DNA of 22,554 bases from the NCBI GenBank assembly GCA_051453625.1, contig JBOZIK010000001.1, forward strand, positions 69,491,343 to 69,513,896, read 5' to 3'. Below are positions 1 through 9,260 of the stretch, one piece after another. The notes beneath the pieces were generated by a model that saw only the letters and a program-made list of their open reading frames with translations, was not told where the DNA came from and searched no databases. Position 1 is the stretch's first letter. The number at the start of each line of letters is the position of its first letter. The stretch is from Welwitschia mirabilis. Lineage: Eukaryota > Gnetophyta > Gnetopsida > Welwitschiales. The translations under genes were made by a program, and so were the position numbers.

Positions 1-27
1 ATAAAATGAGATAAGTCTTTTACTTTA

Positions 28-330
28 AAATGAGATTAGAGTTTTTAGATTTGATCTTTTTGTACTTTGACTTCATTTCCTCCTTTTCTTGGATAAGAGA
101 CTTTACAATCTTATTTAAATCATTTATCCTCTTTTCCATCTTTTCACATTTCAAGTATAGTTCTTAACAAGTATCTTCTAGCTCATCCTATTCTTCATTA
201 ATCACATTCAAATCATCATACTCTACAACCACCATGAAAGATAGTCTTCTATCCTTATTAAATTCTTAACCTAAATTATTATCACTTTCTCATGTCTTCT
301 TTGCATATCCACAGTTTACAATCTACTTTA
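28..330 (-). pseudogene. Possible gag-like coiled-coil remnant (Ty1/copia-type?)
   Basis: On the minus strand a frame of about 45 codons (roughly 160 down to 29) is rich in Lys, Glu, Ile and Leu with heptad-like spacing. It includes ELYLKCEKMEKRINDLNK followed by further charged coil. Upstream (about 165-310) are acidic stretches such as EYDDL between stops. An acidic patch followed by a long coiled coil resembles the C-terminal part of some plant Ty1/copia (SIRE-type) gag proteins, but I see no zinc knuckle and the assignment is a guess from composition and order. It runs to the window edge and is broken by stops, so it is not functional. It could equally be a chance open frame in AT-rich DNA. 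Confidence 0.3.
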
Positions 331-479
331 AAATATATGCACAAACTATCCAAAATATATTAATAAGAGTACAACTATTTAAGAAAGACATAGTTGAAAT
401 GTTAACAGAAAGATTACTCAATTAGGGTTTTAGAGTCTAGATTGGTTAAAATATTAATATGGAGTTAACTTAGCTCTAA

Positions 480-1000
480 CAATAAATGTGGGGATTGAAA
501 ACCCTAAAGGGGGATGAATACATTCTTAAAATATTCAAATAAAGTCATGATAAAGACTTTCTTGAAATAGACTAGTAGAAAATTTGTGTATAAAAAATGA
601 AAGTATTCAGAAAAATGAAAATAATAAAAAGCATAAAAATAATGATCAGATGCATGTAAGTTTTATAGTGATTCGGGAAACCACCTACTTTACTCTTGAT
701 GATTAGCTTATTACGAAGCTTGATTCAGATCTTCATTAATTCTTCCAAGTATTGTAGATTTATTTGTAAGATTTACACATGAAATTTTGTAAGCTAAGTT
801 TTAATCTTTTCAAATGGACTTTCCTAGGGTAAGTCTCAACTTTTTTAAATAGAATTTTGTAAGCTAAGTGTCAACCTTTTAAATGGATTTTTTTAGGCTA
901 AGTCTCAACCTTTAGAAGATGTGGTAGTAATGGTATAATGCCTAAAAGTGTACTAATATCACTCATTCTTTAGCTTAATGATAGTAGTAGAGCTCGTCTC
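480..1000. repeat. Decayed interspersed repeat of LTR-retrotransposon-associated type
   Basis: Two landmarks look like modules common in plant LTR-element-derived repeats: an 'accctaaagggggatgaata' block at 501-520 and a 'ttttatagtgattcggg' block at 661-677. The 140 bases between them are A-rich. The second block is followed directly by the tandem repeat at 750-920. No reading frame is visible. Recognition is from memory of common plant repeats, not from a search. Confidence 0.35.
750..920. repeat. Tandem repeat, about 34-bp units in about 68-bp pairs
   Basis: Units start near 784, 819, 855 and 888. Odd units carry 'ttttgtaagctaag' and even units carry 'taggntaagtctcaac'; all share a core of the form 'gtaag/gctaag..tcaacctttt..aaatgga'. 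A weaker fifth unit may precede them at about 750-783. The alternation implies that a two-unit block of about 68 bp was duplicated after the 34-bp unit had already diverged. There is no coding content. Confidence 0.6.
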
Positions 1001-1489
1001 CTATAAATAAAATATACTATGAATAATGAAGTACAAGATCTAACATCATATGCAAAGATATAATAGATGTCAACTTGTTCTTGGTTAGGAGTGTAATGCC
1101 AAAATAGCATAATGATCAATCATAAGATTTGATCATTCAGCAAATTGTTCTATAGTGATTTCTTTCTTGGCTATTTTTAATGGAAGGCTTTTAGGATTAT
1201 TACAACTAAAAACATGCTTCCAATGATTACAAAATGGCTACATAGGATATAAAATTTCTATTTTTGTTCTAGCTAGTTGACCATTTAAACATCCACTCAA
1301 CTCCTCCTAGTGTCATGACTTAAATAAGTTACTTAAGTAAACTCTTTGGTCATCCTAGTTTCTTATGGCTTCATGTCCAAGTGACCCTCAGGGTTTAGTT
1401 GGCAACTTATCTATTTGTCCACATATTTATTCAATCACCCACTTATTCCTAGTAAAATCCATTTTAGTTTTCTACATTAAGTTCAGTTG
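1001..1489. other. Intergenic, nothing recognised
   Basis: No frame, RNA gene or structured repeat is visible. The 1260-1400 part contains isolated relatives of the 'gttgac' motif that becomes dense just downstream, so it may belong to the same decayed element. Confidence 0.4.
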
Positions 1490-1735
1490 ATCCTTCATGT
1501 GTCCAATTGACCCCTTGATGATTAGTTCAAGAATATCAGGTGCATAGTGCTCAAGTCTGGTTGACCCCTTATGGATTTGATCAACCCCTTGAAAATCAAT
1601 TTTGAAGTAATAATTCTTAGGTTCATAGGTCTAGTTGACTCCTCAAAAATCTAGATGACCTCTTTAAATTTAGTTTAATTCTAAGAGTTCACTCTAAGTG
1701 TGGTCAACCCCTTAGAAGTTCGATTAACTCCTAAA
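1490..1735. repeat. Degenerate array of GGTYRACCCCTT motifs
   Basis: At least six same-strand copies of a 12-base motif occur within about 230 bases: 1504 caattgacccctt, 1559 ggttgacccctt, 1579 gatcaacccctt, 1632 agttgactcc, 1702 ggtcaacccctt and 1722 gattaactcct. The central dinucleotide is TG, CA or TA. Such short motif reiteration is common in LTRs and untranslated parts of plant retroelements; the host element is not identified. Confidence 0.6.
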
Positions 1736-2299
1736 GAGGATAATAAAACTTGACAGGTTTTAGTGATCAAAATGTGACATTCATAGCTTTATCTTCTAAC
1801 CTATAACTAATTAACGTTTTCTATATAAGATACATAAATTTCACTTTCATATAAAACATTACTTTGACCTAAATTAATAATACATATCTATCACCTATAA
1901 TTATGTTTTAATAAGTAATGACAATAAATAAAATAACAAGCCTGAAAAGTTATGTCTTTGATGAAATTCTTGAATGATTTCTTATTTTTGTCATTCATGA
2001 GTACCAAATATTAGAGTGATTTAGCTTTGCAGGAGCTAATTATTAAATGATGTAGTCACTTAATCATCCATTACAAAAGATAGCTTAAAAGATTTATGAA
2101 TAGAACTAATCACCTATACATTTTTGTATGTGTTTGATCTTCTTTTTATTTCTTTTCTCTTTGTACATGTATATGTTTTTGATGTCATCCTAGCTACTTT
2201 TTAAAAGAAAGAGCTCTTTAAAACTTGTAATTAACATATAATAAGTAGAAATTCTTAAGAATTAGGTACCCAGTAGATATTTTAGTTTTTCACAAACTT
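1736..2299. other. Intergenic, nothing recognised
   Basis: AT-rich sequence without a credible frame, RNA gene or clear repeat. Confidence 0.4.
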
Positions 2300-2720
2300 T
2301 CAAGATAGATGCCTTCAAGATGATAGATGTCTTTTGTCAGCTAAACATCTTTAACATGTGATATATCTTCAGTTAAGCTACCCAAATTTTAATGAAATTT
2401 AAACTATAGTTTTTTTGATTCTTAGTAATCATCAATTTAAGATGTCAAACCTGATTTCTTTTCCAGGATGTATATAATTCATCAAAATATATATTATCCA
2501 TGTTACCTCTTCCTATTTAGTATAGACATCTTTAATTATGTGAATGTACTTCATCTATCTTAGGTTCTTGTTTAAGTATAGACATTTTTGACAATGTATG
2601 TATATTTTCATATGATTTAAATATAGTTCAACATAGATGTATTTGATGTAGTATATTCTTTTCAATAGATGTCTTCAAGTATGTAGGCATATTTCCCATA
2701 GACATCTTCAATTGTACAAG
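2300..2720. repeat. Degenerate array of TAGAYRTCTTCAA motifs
   Basis: Related motifs occur near 2306 (tagatgccttcaag), 2324 (tagatgtctttt), 2522 (tagacatctttaa), 2577 (tagacatttttgac), 2665 (tagatgtcttcaag) and 2699 (tagacatcttcaat), at irregular spacing of 18 to about 200 bases. The variable centre is TG or CA. No coding content is visible and the host element is unknown. Confidence 0.5.
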
Positions 2721-2819
2721 TGTCTTTAGTAAGTTCTGATTTGGCATTTATGAAATCTAAACTAAACTTTCTATTATTATGAACTTTAATCTTTGATTTA
2801 AATTAATGCTTTTTATGAT

Positions 2820-3640
2820 TTTATTTCCTCTACTTTAACCTGTCGACACAATAGACATAATACATTTGATAAGTGAAAACATTAAAAGTAGTTCTTTACC
2901 AATAACTTCTTAATGGAGGAATCATAAACCAATACCAAGAACATATTTCTTACAAGATAAGATTTATCCCTTGCCCTTTAATCTTCACATCATCAGAAGA
3001 TAAAGAAACATCAAAGATGATGAAATATGACTAAAGGAGATCTATTTATAATTCTTGATTAGCAATTAGTTAGGTTAAAGGGTGTGATGTAAAAGAACAT
3101 AACCAAAGCTTACTTTTATTATAAGGGTAATTATTTTGTTAAGAAGTTACTAACTATCATCCACTGGTGTCATCTAGATAAGAATATGAATAATACCCTA
3201 ACTGTCTAAAAATTCATGACAATTTATGGTCTAAAGTCATTCTATTGATAGTTATTTACTAGTGTATTTTAGATAATATATTAGATGATACCTTCTATTT
3301 ATCATCTTTATTCTACTATTACTCATCCTCTTATGTCATTTGGATAAAATGGAAGATAAAATTTCCTATTCACTATTATTTATCATCCTAGGATATTTCT
3401 TTTATGTTACTATAAATAACACTTCTTTAAAGTTGTTTTCATTTTTTGACATTCATCTACTTGTGGTTACCTAGATGATAGTAGAATAACAACCTATTTT
3501 CCTTTATTATCCACTTTCATAAGTCTTTTTGATTTTATTTGTCTTTTAAGATTTCATAATGCTTTGAATTAGCCCTTATCATATCATTATTACATTAAAT
3601 TTGACTATCCTATCATTGCATACAACGACTCCAAACTTTC
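2820..3640 (+). repeat. Old copy of an LTR-like repeat family (younger copy near right end)
   Basis: From about 2910 ('ttaatggagga') the sequence can be followed by eye along 21861 onward ('ttaatggaagag'). The shared landmarks are 'accaag', a run before 'tctttata', and then a CTATC(A/G)TCC box (3154-3162 here, 22113-22121 there), in the same order and with similar spacing. This copy has lost CpG: the box reads ctatcatcc, against ctatcgtcc in the younger copy. The 3145-3300 part is also repeated at 5130-5290 in the same orientation. It is probably part of an LTR or UTR of a large retroelement; the exact borders are not visible. Confidence 0.45.
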
Positions 3641-3649
3641 TCATTATCC

Positions 3650-4880
3650 TATCAATTAATTTTAAAAACACACTTCATAGCTTTATTAAATATAATTAAA
3701 TTTTTCTTACAATAAGAGGTGTTTATGCTACTAGTGAATTTTTCATCTACATCTGTGATCTTCAAAATGAATTCTAATGTTAACAAAAGCTTTATTCTTA
3801 GGTATACTTCCTTGCATATAAAAGTAAAGTTTACTATATATTTTGGTAATCTAATAAGTGAAGAAACCAACTGAGAGAATCTTAGAATAAATATTGTATA
3901 GAATCCTATCAATTTCAGGAAACATAGTACTTCTATTACATATTTAAACTCAAATCATTCTTTTACTATGTGTATTTTTGTAAGATTTTTTGCAATTTAT
4001 TATTTAGAGTTAACATATCCCAAGTAGTTTACTTTAGTCCAGAAGAAAGCAAACTTGCTTATATTAGCTTTAAAATCATGAAATTCCAATAGTCATAAAA
4101 CTTTACTAAGGTAATCCATATGTGTCTTTTTATCCTTTAAGTAAACCAAAATATCATCTAAAAATACTATCATAAATTTATCTAGATATGATTAGAAAAC
4201 TTCATTCATTAAATTCAGAACTATTTTAAAAGCATGAATAAGTCCAAATGGCATTACTATAGATTCATATTATTCATATATTATTTATAATAAATGTTCT
4301 CTTAAAAATAATTTCACTCCCTATAATTAATCTAGAATATCATCTATTATGGGTAGAGGATACTTGTTTTTCATGGTAACCTTATTCAACTATCATTAGT
4401 TGATGTGTAGTCTTAATAGGTCATCTTTATTTTGGACAAGTAATAGAGGGCTGCCCCAGGAGATACAATTAAGCATATTTTTTCTTTCAATATAAGTTAT
4501 TTAAGTTTAACCTCTTTAATTTCTATCACTAATAATTTATATAGGGCCTTTGCTACTAATTATGCTATGCATGTTCTAATTTACTTTTTAGTAATAGAGT
4601 TATTGTTTTTTAAAAAACATAATTAAACTACTATTATTCTTTTAAAAGAACATGCTATGAACTTGTATTTTCTTCTTTTATTATTACTAACAGTAACTAT
4701 CTTTGTGTTATTACCTTTTTTATTTTTTTTTTATAACTAAGAAAATCTTTCTTATTTTTTTCCCCTTTCCCCTTAACATTTTCTTCATGAATGAAGATGA
4801 AACTAGTAAGGTCCTTTGATAAAAATTTACTTTGATGCTATACTTAATCAGAAAACACATCCCTAAAATGGCTTTATAGC
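3650..4880 (-). pseudogene. Ty3/gypsy chromovirus-like pol fragment (protease, RT, RNase H)
   Basis: Read on the minus strand, from high to low coordinates. A protease tail is recognisable by ILGMCFL at 4849-4869, where a conserved Asp would normally follow ILGM. A poorly preserved linker follows. The reverse transcriptase starts near 4510 (KEVKLK, then WGSPLLLVQNKDD at about 4425-4465, LNKVTMKNKYPLP, MPFGL at 4240-4254) and reaches its catalytic motif FLDDILVYL, with FLDD at 4153-4164 and both Asp intact. The connection and RNase H region follow, with one stop-free stretch at 3652-3912 (FYTIFILRFSQLVSSLIRL at its start). The wording around FLDDILVY and 'SKFAFFWTKVNYLGYV' fits chromoviruses rather than Athila. 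Several stops and at least one frameshift (near 4455) break it. No gag or integrase is found on either side, so it is a truncated fragment lying inside LTR-like repeats. Confidence 0.8.
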
Positions 4881-5110
4881 TATAAATTATAAGGATGTAA
4901 AACTCATTTCTAAATCTAAGGTTCTAAATTTAAAATTTTTCATGCTCTTATTTTATCTTTATTATGCATTAAATTAATTATATTTAACATTAAGTTTAGA
5001 ATATATTTTTCAACATTTCTAACCATTTAAGGATGATTTTTGAGACATAATCCAAACTTTTCAATCTCTTTATAGTATTAAAATATCTAGTTCAAAATGA
5101 TAAATAATGA
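4881..5110 (-). pseudogene. Possible upstream part of the minus-strand protease
   Basis: Continuing on the minus strand upstream of ILGMCFL, the peptide LRFRNEFYILIIYSYKA has the spacing of the strands that precede the second conserved protease motif in gypsy elements. The Asp-Thr/Ser-Gly active site is not visible and stops are frequent. This marks the probable left arm of the same fragment, with the border at about 5110 where the plus-strand repeat units begin. Confidence 0.35.
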
Positions 5111-5129
5111 TTAAAAAAGCTAGAAGGTA

Positions 5130-5800
5130 AAGAAGAGAGTATTATCCACCCCATCATCTAGATTACATTAAAAAGGACAAGTAATAATATTAATAAATAG
5201 AAAAATCAAGTTTCTACTGATAGTTGTTTATTCTATTTTTTAGATGATTCCCTAAAGGATAATAGCCATTAGAGTAGCCAAATCACAATTTAAAGATGAA
5301 TCTAAAATCTGACATAGTACACCATAATATTCAATTCACTTGAAAGATACAAAGATATGTCAGTTAACTTAGAATCTATGCTTATGTTTGGGATAATACT
5401 CATCTTAATCAATGTACTTAAAAAATATGAAGAAATATTAATTCTAGTAGATGAAAGCTTCATATACTAAGAGAAAAGACAAATATGACATAATGAGGTA
5501 GAAAGAACTCAAGATTAAATATCATCTACCTTATCATATAGATAACAACCAGAATAACTAGTAGAAATAGAATAAGTAAGACTTACAAATTGGCAACTGA
5601 TAGTTATCATTTTAGTAATCTAGATAAATATAGGATGATATCAAAATAATGACCCTCAACCATCACCAAAAAGGAACATGTAGGATAGGTAGCCATTAGA
5701 AATCAAGATTTCCTATTATCCACTTAGNNNNNNNNNNCTTAGCATTCAGATAACACCCAAGTGGATGACATCTTTAATAAATGTAAAATGGATTTCATCC
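5130..5800 (+). repeat. Repeated units with CTATCRTC / GATGATAG arms
   Basis: Two units (5134-5290 and 5518-5650) share the order: a TATC(A/C)nC box, a TCATCTAGAT-like box, 60-75 variable bases, an ACTGATAGTT box, then TTTAGAT(A/G)AT and GATGATA-type boxes. The same order occurs at 3149-3300. A partial unit spans the 10-N gap to about 5775 ('cattcagataacaccc.. gtggatgacatc'). Because the arms are complementary, each unit is an imperfect inverted repeat. This is probably internal structure of the long LTR that ends at the PBS at 6501. Confidence 0.5.
5728..5737. other. Assembly gap, 10 N
   Basis: Ten Ns. The five bases cttag stand on both sides (5723-5727 and 5738-5742); a short overlap is possible but five bases may be chance. 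Confidence 0.95.
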
Positions 5801-6500
5801 ATTATGAAATTAAAGAAATGATGGATTTTGATTTATTACTACTATTAAATAATCATATCTGTTAACCTAAAGCCATAAATAACTTTCTTAAATCCCTTAC
5901 TTCTTATTTTGGATGTATGAATTGATATTATAATGATTTAAATATCAATTAAGTAATGCATTTATCTTGGTTGCAGAGGAGGACATTTTTTACTATGAAG
6001 ATTGTCTCCTTCATTGAGGAGTTCTTACTTCAAGAGAGGATGTGAACATTTTAATTAATAGATATATTGATTAAATTATTCTTTTAGATTACTTTCTAAC
6101 TTTCTTATAGTTTATCTTAATTACAATTAAGTAATAGCTCTTTATGATTGATATAGGTTATGAGTGCTAACATGGGAGATAAGAAGTTAGTACACTTGAT
6201 TAAGCTCTATACTTAGGTTGCATTCATATTTATATATTGTATTCATTCATTACATCATTATATTTTTATTAATTTATTATTCTAAAGTTGGGATAAAAAA
6301 TTATTTTAGTTTTCACTCTTTTTGGTTAAAGCAATCATATAACTTCCTGTTTAGATTTCTTTCTAGATTATAATAGTTGGATTAACTCCTATATAGTGAT
6401 GAGTTTTATGTGACTTTTATTAATAATTAAAGATATTAAAGCTAATGGATTCATTAAAAGAAAATATAATATTAATCACATGATTTACACACCAATAAAT

Positions 6501-6518
6501 TGGCACCATTGCTAGGAA
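6501..6518 (+). other. Decayed primer-binding site, tRNA-Asp type
   Basis: The site reads tggcaccattgctaggaa. The 18-base complement of a plant tRNA-Asp 3' end used by Athila-type elements, as I recall it, is TGGCGCCGTTGCCGGGGA. The five differences are all G-to-A or C-to-T, mostly at former CpG. It lies about 580 bases upstream of the gag remnant, the right place and strand for minus-strand DNA priming of the plus-strand element. Confidence 0.8.
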
Positions 6519-7080
6519 GGAGTTCAAGAAATTCTAAATATTTGATTCTTATTATTTAAGTAAGTAAATTAATTTCAAGATGTTTACTTGTATAGTGTTT
6601 GCATATAGTTTTTACTTTCCTTAGGTTAATTTGCATTTGTACTTTATTATTTTAAATTAATTTTCAAATTTAGATTAGTTTTGTTTTTATTTGAAATTAG
6701 AGATTACCATCATTTTTCAATAAACTAATCTACACTTTGTACTACATCCATTATTGGTATAACCTTTTTTTTACACTTTCTGTGATCTATAAGGAAGTAT
6801 TCCACTTGGGTGTAAAGGATTTTATTTTAATCTTTTATGAAAATTCAAGGGAATGATCACATAAAAAAAGCATTAGTAAGAGAAGCAAATTGTTAATAAA
6901 GTAATTAAATAAGGGTTAGAAAGCTTTAAATCAAGAAATTAAAGTGATAAAGTTTATTTTTAATATAAAATAAAAGAAGATTTTAAAAGTAGTTTATTTA
7001 TTTTACAAAGTAATTTATTTAAATCATTTTTGTCTTAAATCCTACCTCTTACATAAGTTTTGATTCTAATCCTCCAATTA
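6519..7080 (+). other. Untranslated leader of gag copy A
   Basis: AT-rich sequence between the PBS and the first gag-like codons. The 6660-6840 part ('ttagattagttttgtttttatttgaaa..accatcattt..acatccattattg.. acttnntgtgatct') aligns by eye with 8775-8950 upstream of gag copy B, so the duplication includes the leader. Confidence 0.6.
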
Positions 7081-8652
7081 CATCTACCTCTACTTCTACT
7101 GTTACTATTATAATATTAACTCTCAAGGAACTAATAGCTCAAAGAAAAAGAGAGATCCAAAACCCTTTTAACCAATGAAATGGATATCATGTAGAATTCA
7201 AAAACTTAAAAGCTTATCCTGTCTTCTCAGGAGATGATTAAGAAGACCCCCTTCAATCCTTCGTAGAAATAGAACTTATTATTACTTTCAAAAATGGAAC
7301 AAAGAAGGTAAATAATAGGTCATATATGATAATTTTCCATTTTAACCTTAAAGGTAAGTTAAAAATGGGTTAAAATTTATCCCTCATAAAAGCCTTTAGA
7401 CTTGGAGTCAAGTTTAAATTTCTTTATGAAAAGGTTCATAACTAAAGTAATCATAAAGAAATTAAAATGAAGTTACCAATTTTGCATAATAGCCCTATGA
7501 AGATTATGCTACAACTTATGAGAGATTCTAAATTATTTCTTCATCCAACCCTATAGATGAATTTTCAAGAGAAGAACTTGTTAACCACTTCTACAATGGA
7601 TTGAATAGCTAAACTAAGTAACTAAGAGATTCTAGACAAAGGGGAAATTTACTCAACTTAGCTTTAGAATATGCTTGGAAATTCTTAAAAGGATTGATAT
7701 AAATTAGTCAAGCATGGCTTAAACCAATCATTAAGGAAGGTGAAACTAAGATTTAACAACTTAATTTAAGATCTTATCAACATTTTAGAAACTTACATTA
7801 AATCCTTGGATAGTAATAAAATTTTAAATCAATAATCTTAACCATAAACAACTTTCTCTCATTGTGAAATATGTGAGGACAACTTCCATTACACCAAAGA
7901 TTATTATACCTTATCAACATGTAGAGAAATGATCTATGAAAAAGCTTGTGTATTTAATTAGAGATCTAATACTTTTAAAACTAATGAATAATTTTACTCA
8001 TAAAATATGAAACCATAACTAGTATTTAAACCCTTCTTTAATAATAGATATAGGAGTAATAACTTTCATCCTAACAAATTTCTGTCTAATAATTTTTAGC
8101 CTAATAATGTTTATTCTAATAATTTTTAGATCAACTCTTTAAATTATATTAAGAATGATTTCTTAGATATTTAATTGAGGAATTAAAGAAAATATAAGAG
8201 GCCATCAACAAGTATATGAAAAACCTTATACTATATTTTATGAAAACCATCTTATAAAACCAAAGACCTCAAAGCTTTCTTATAATACAAATTATTCCAA
8301 AGCCAAATCATGTTAAAGAGGATTGGAAGATAGTGATAAGAAATGGATAGGATACAACTCCTAATGAAGTAACCTATACTACTTAAAACCAAGAAGATCA
8401 AACCCATAATGATTTCATAGAAATTCTTAATCAACCTAGCTTTTATCTAGCTCTTAAAAGAAATCAAATCATAACATAACCAATGAAAACATGAGAAATA
8501 AACCCCCAACTCCTTGGTTAGAAAAATTAAAGACTAATCCTACCTATGGTAATTATCATAAGATAACTATGCAAGATATGAGCATTAACATACCTTTTTA
8601 AAAAACATTTCAAGATGATATTAGATAGAACAAAATCTATAAGGAGTTGGTT
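7080..8652 (+). pseudogene. Athila-like gag, copy A
   Basis: Decayed capsid/nucleocapsid gene. Visible in order: LKELIAQRKREIQNPF near 7120; a capsid stretch with EFSREELVNHFYNGLN near 7558-7605, matching the gag-domain pattern of a helix followed by FYNGL; a zinc-knuckle remnant CEICEDNFHYTKDY at 7863-7904, whose fourth ligand position is Tyr; an Asn-rich pentapeptide repeat (8055-8129); and SINIPF near 8581-8600, which in Athila gag-pol lies shortly before the protease. Many in-frame stops and shifts are present, so there is no product. It is cut by a 100-N gap immediately after 'ggagttggtt'. Copy B (8753-10940) repeats the same order at roughly three-quarters identity by eye. Confidence 0.8.
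8055..8129 (+). repeat. 15-bp tandem repeat coding (P/S)NNF-type pentapeptides, copy A
   Basis: Five consecutive 15-base units in the gag frame: agtaataactttcat, cctaacaaatttctg, tctaataatttttag, cctaataatgtttat and tctaataatttttag. They read SNNFH, PNKFL, SNNF-stop, PNNVY and SNNF-stop. The stop is TAG in the same unit position each time. It lies just after the zinc knuckle. Confidence 0.75.
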
Positions 8653-8752
8653 NNNNNNNNNNNNNNNNNNNNNNNNNNNNNNNNNNNNNNNNNNNNNNNN
8701 NNNNNNNNNNNNNNNNNNNNNNNNNNNNNNNNNNNNNNNNNNNNNNNNNNNN
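8653..8752. other. Assembly gap, 100 N
   Basis: Exactly 100 Ns, a conventional placeholder for unknown length. The left flank is the end of gag copy A; the right flank is already inside the leader of copy B. The missing DNA should include at least the PBS-proximal leader of copy B, and possibly an LTR. Confidence 0.95.
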
Positions 8753-9260
8753 TTTTATTTATTAGTTTATCTTAATTTTTAATTTTTGTTAGTTTTAGTT
8801 TCTATTTGAACTTGGATATTACCATTATTTAGAACAAACTTGGTCTTCACATTGTCCTTTATGTAATCTAAGTAACTACCACATCCATTATTGATATATT
8901 CTCCTTTTTATACTTCATGTGATCTGAAAGGGTGTTTTTCACTTAGATATAAAAAAGTTTATTTAACATTTAAATAAAATGCAAGTGAATAATAATGGAA
9001 AAAAAAACCACTATCGAGAGAAGTAATTCATTACCAAAGCAATTCAAGAAGAGTTAGTGGATTTCAATTTAAGAACTAAAGATGAGAAAGTTTCATTTTA
9101 ACCTAGAATAGAAGAATACAATTATTCTACTCTTCATTTTCATATTTTTAAAAGTAATTCACTTATTTTTAAAAGTATTTTATTTCACAAATCATCTTTT
9201 CCTTCAAACCCCTCTAAAGAACCTACTTCTCAAATCTTTTTCTCTTTTTAACCTCTAAAC
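8753..9260 (+). other. Untranslated leader of gag copy B
   Basis: Homologous by eye to 6640-7080. It contains the parallel 'accattattt' and 'acatccattattg' landmarks, then 'tgtgatctgaaaggg'. No PBS is visible; by offset from copy A it would fall in the gap. Confidence 0.6.

Larger units (their letters stand above)
5110..6499 (+). repeat. Candidate 5' LTR (right part) of the Athila-like element
   Basis: Placed by logic rather than by pairing: a primer-binding site begins at 6501, so the sequence immediately to its left should be the end of a 5' LTR. The final bases 'ttacacacc' (6485-6493) precede a short spacer. The left border is unknown; if the minus-strand fragment at 3650-4880 is an insertion, the LTR may begin near 2820. 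I could not find a matching 3' LTR after pol, so the LTR call lacks its main test. Confidence 0.4.

Noticed and set aside
5723-5742. cttag on both sides of the 10-N gap as an unmerged overlap
   Set aside because: Five bases are too few to separate from chance.
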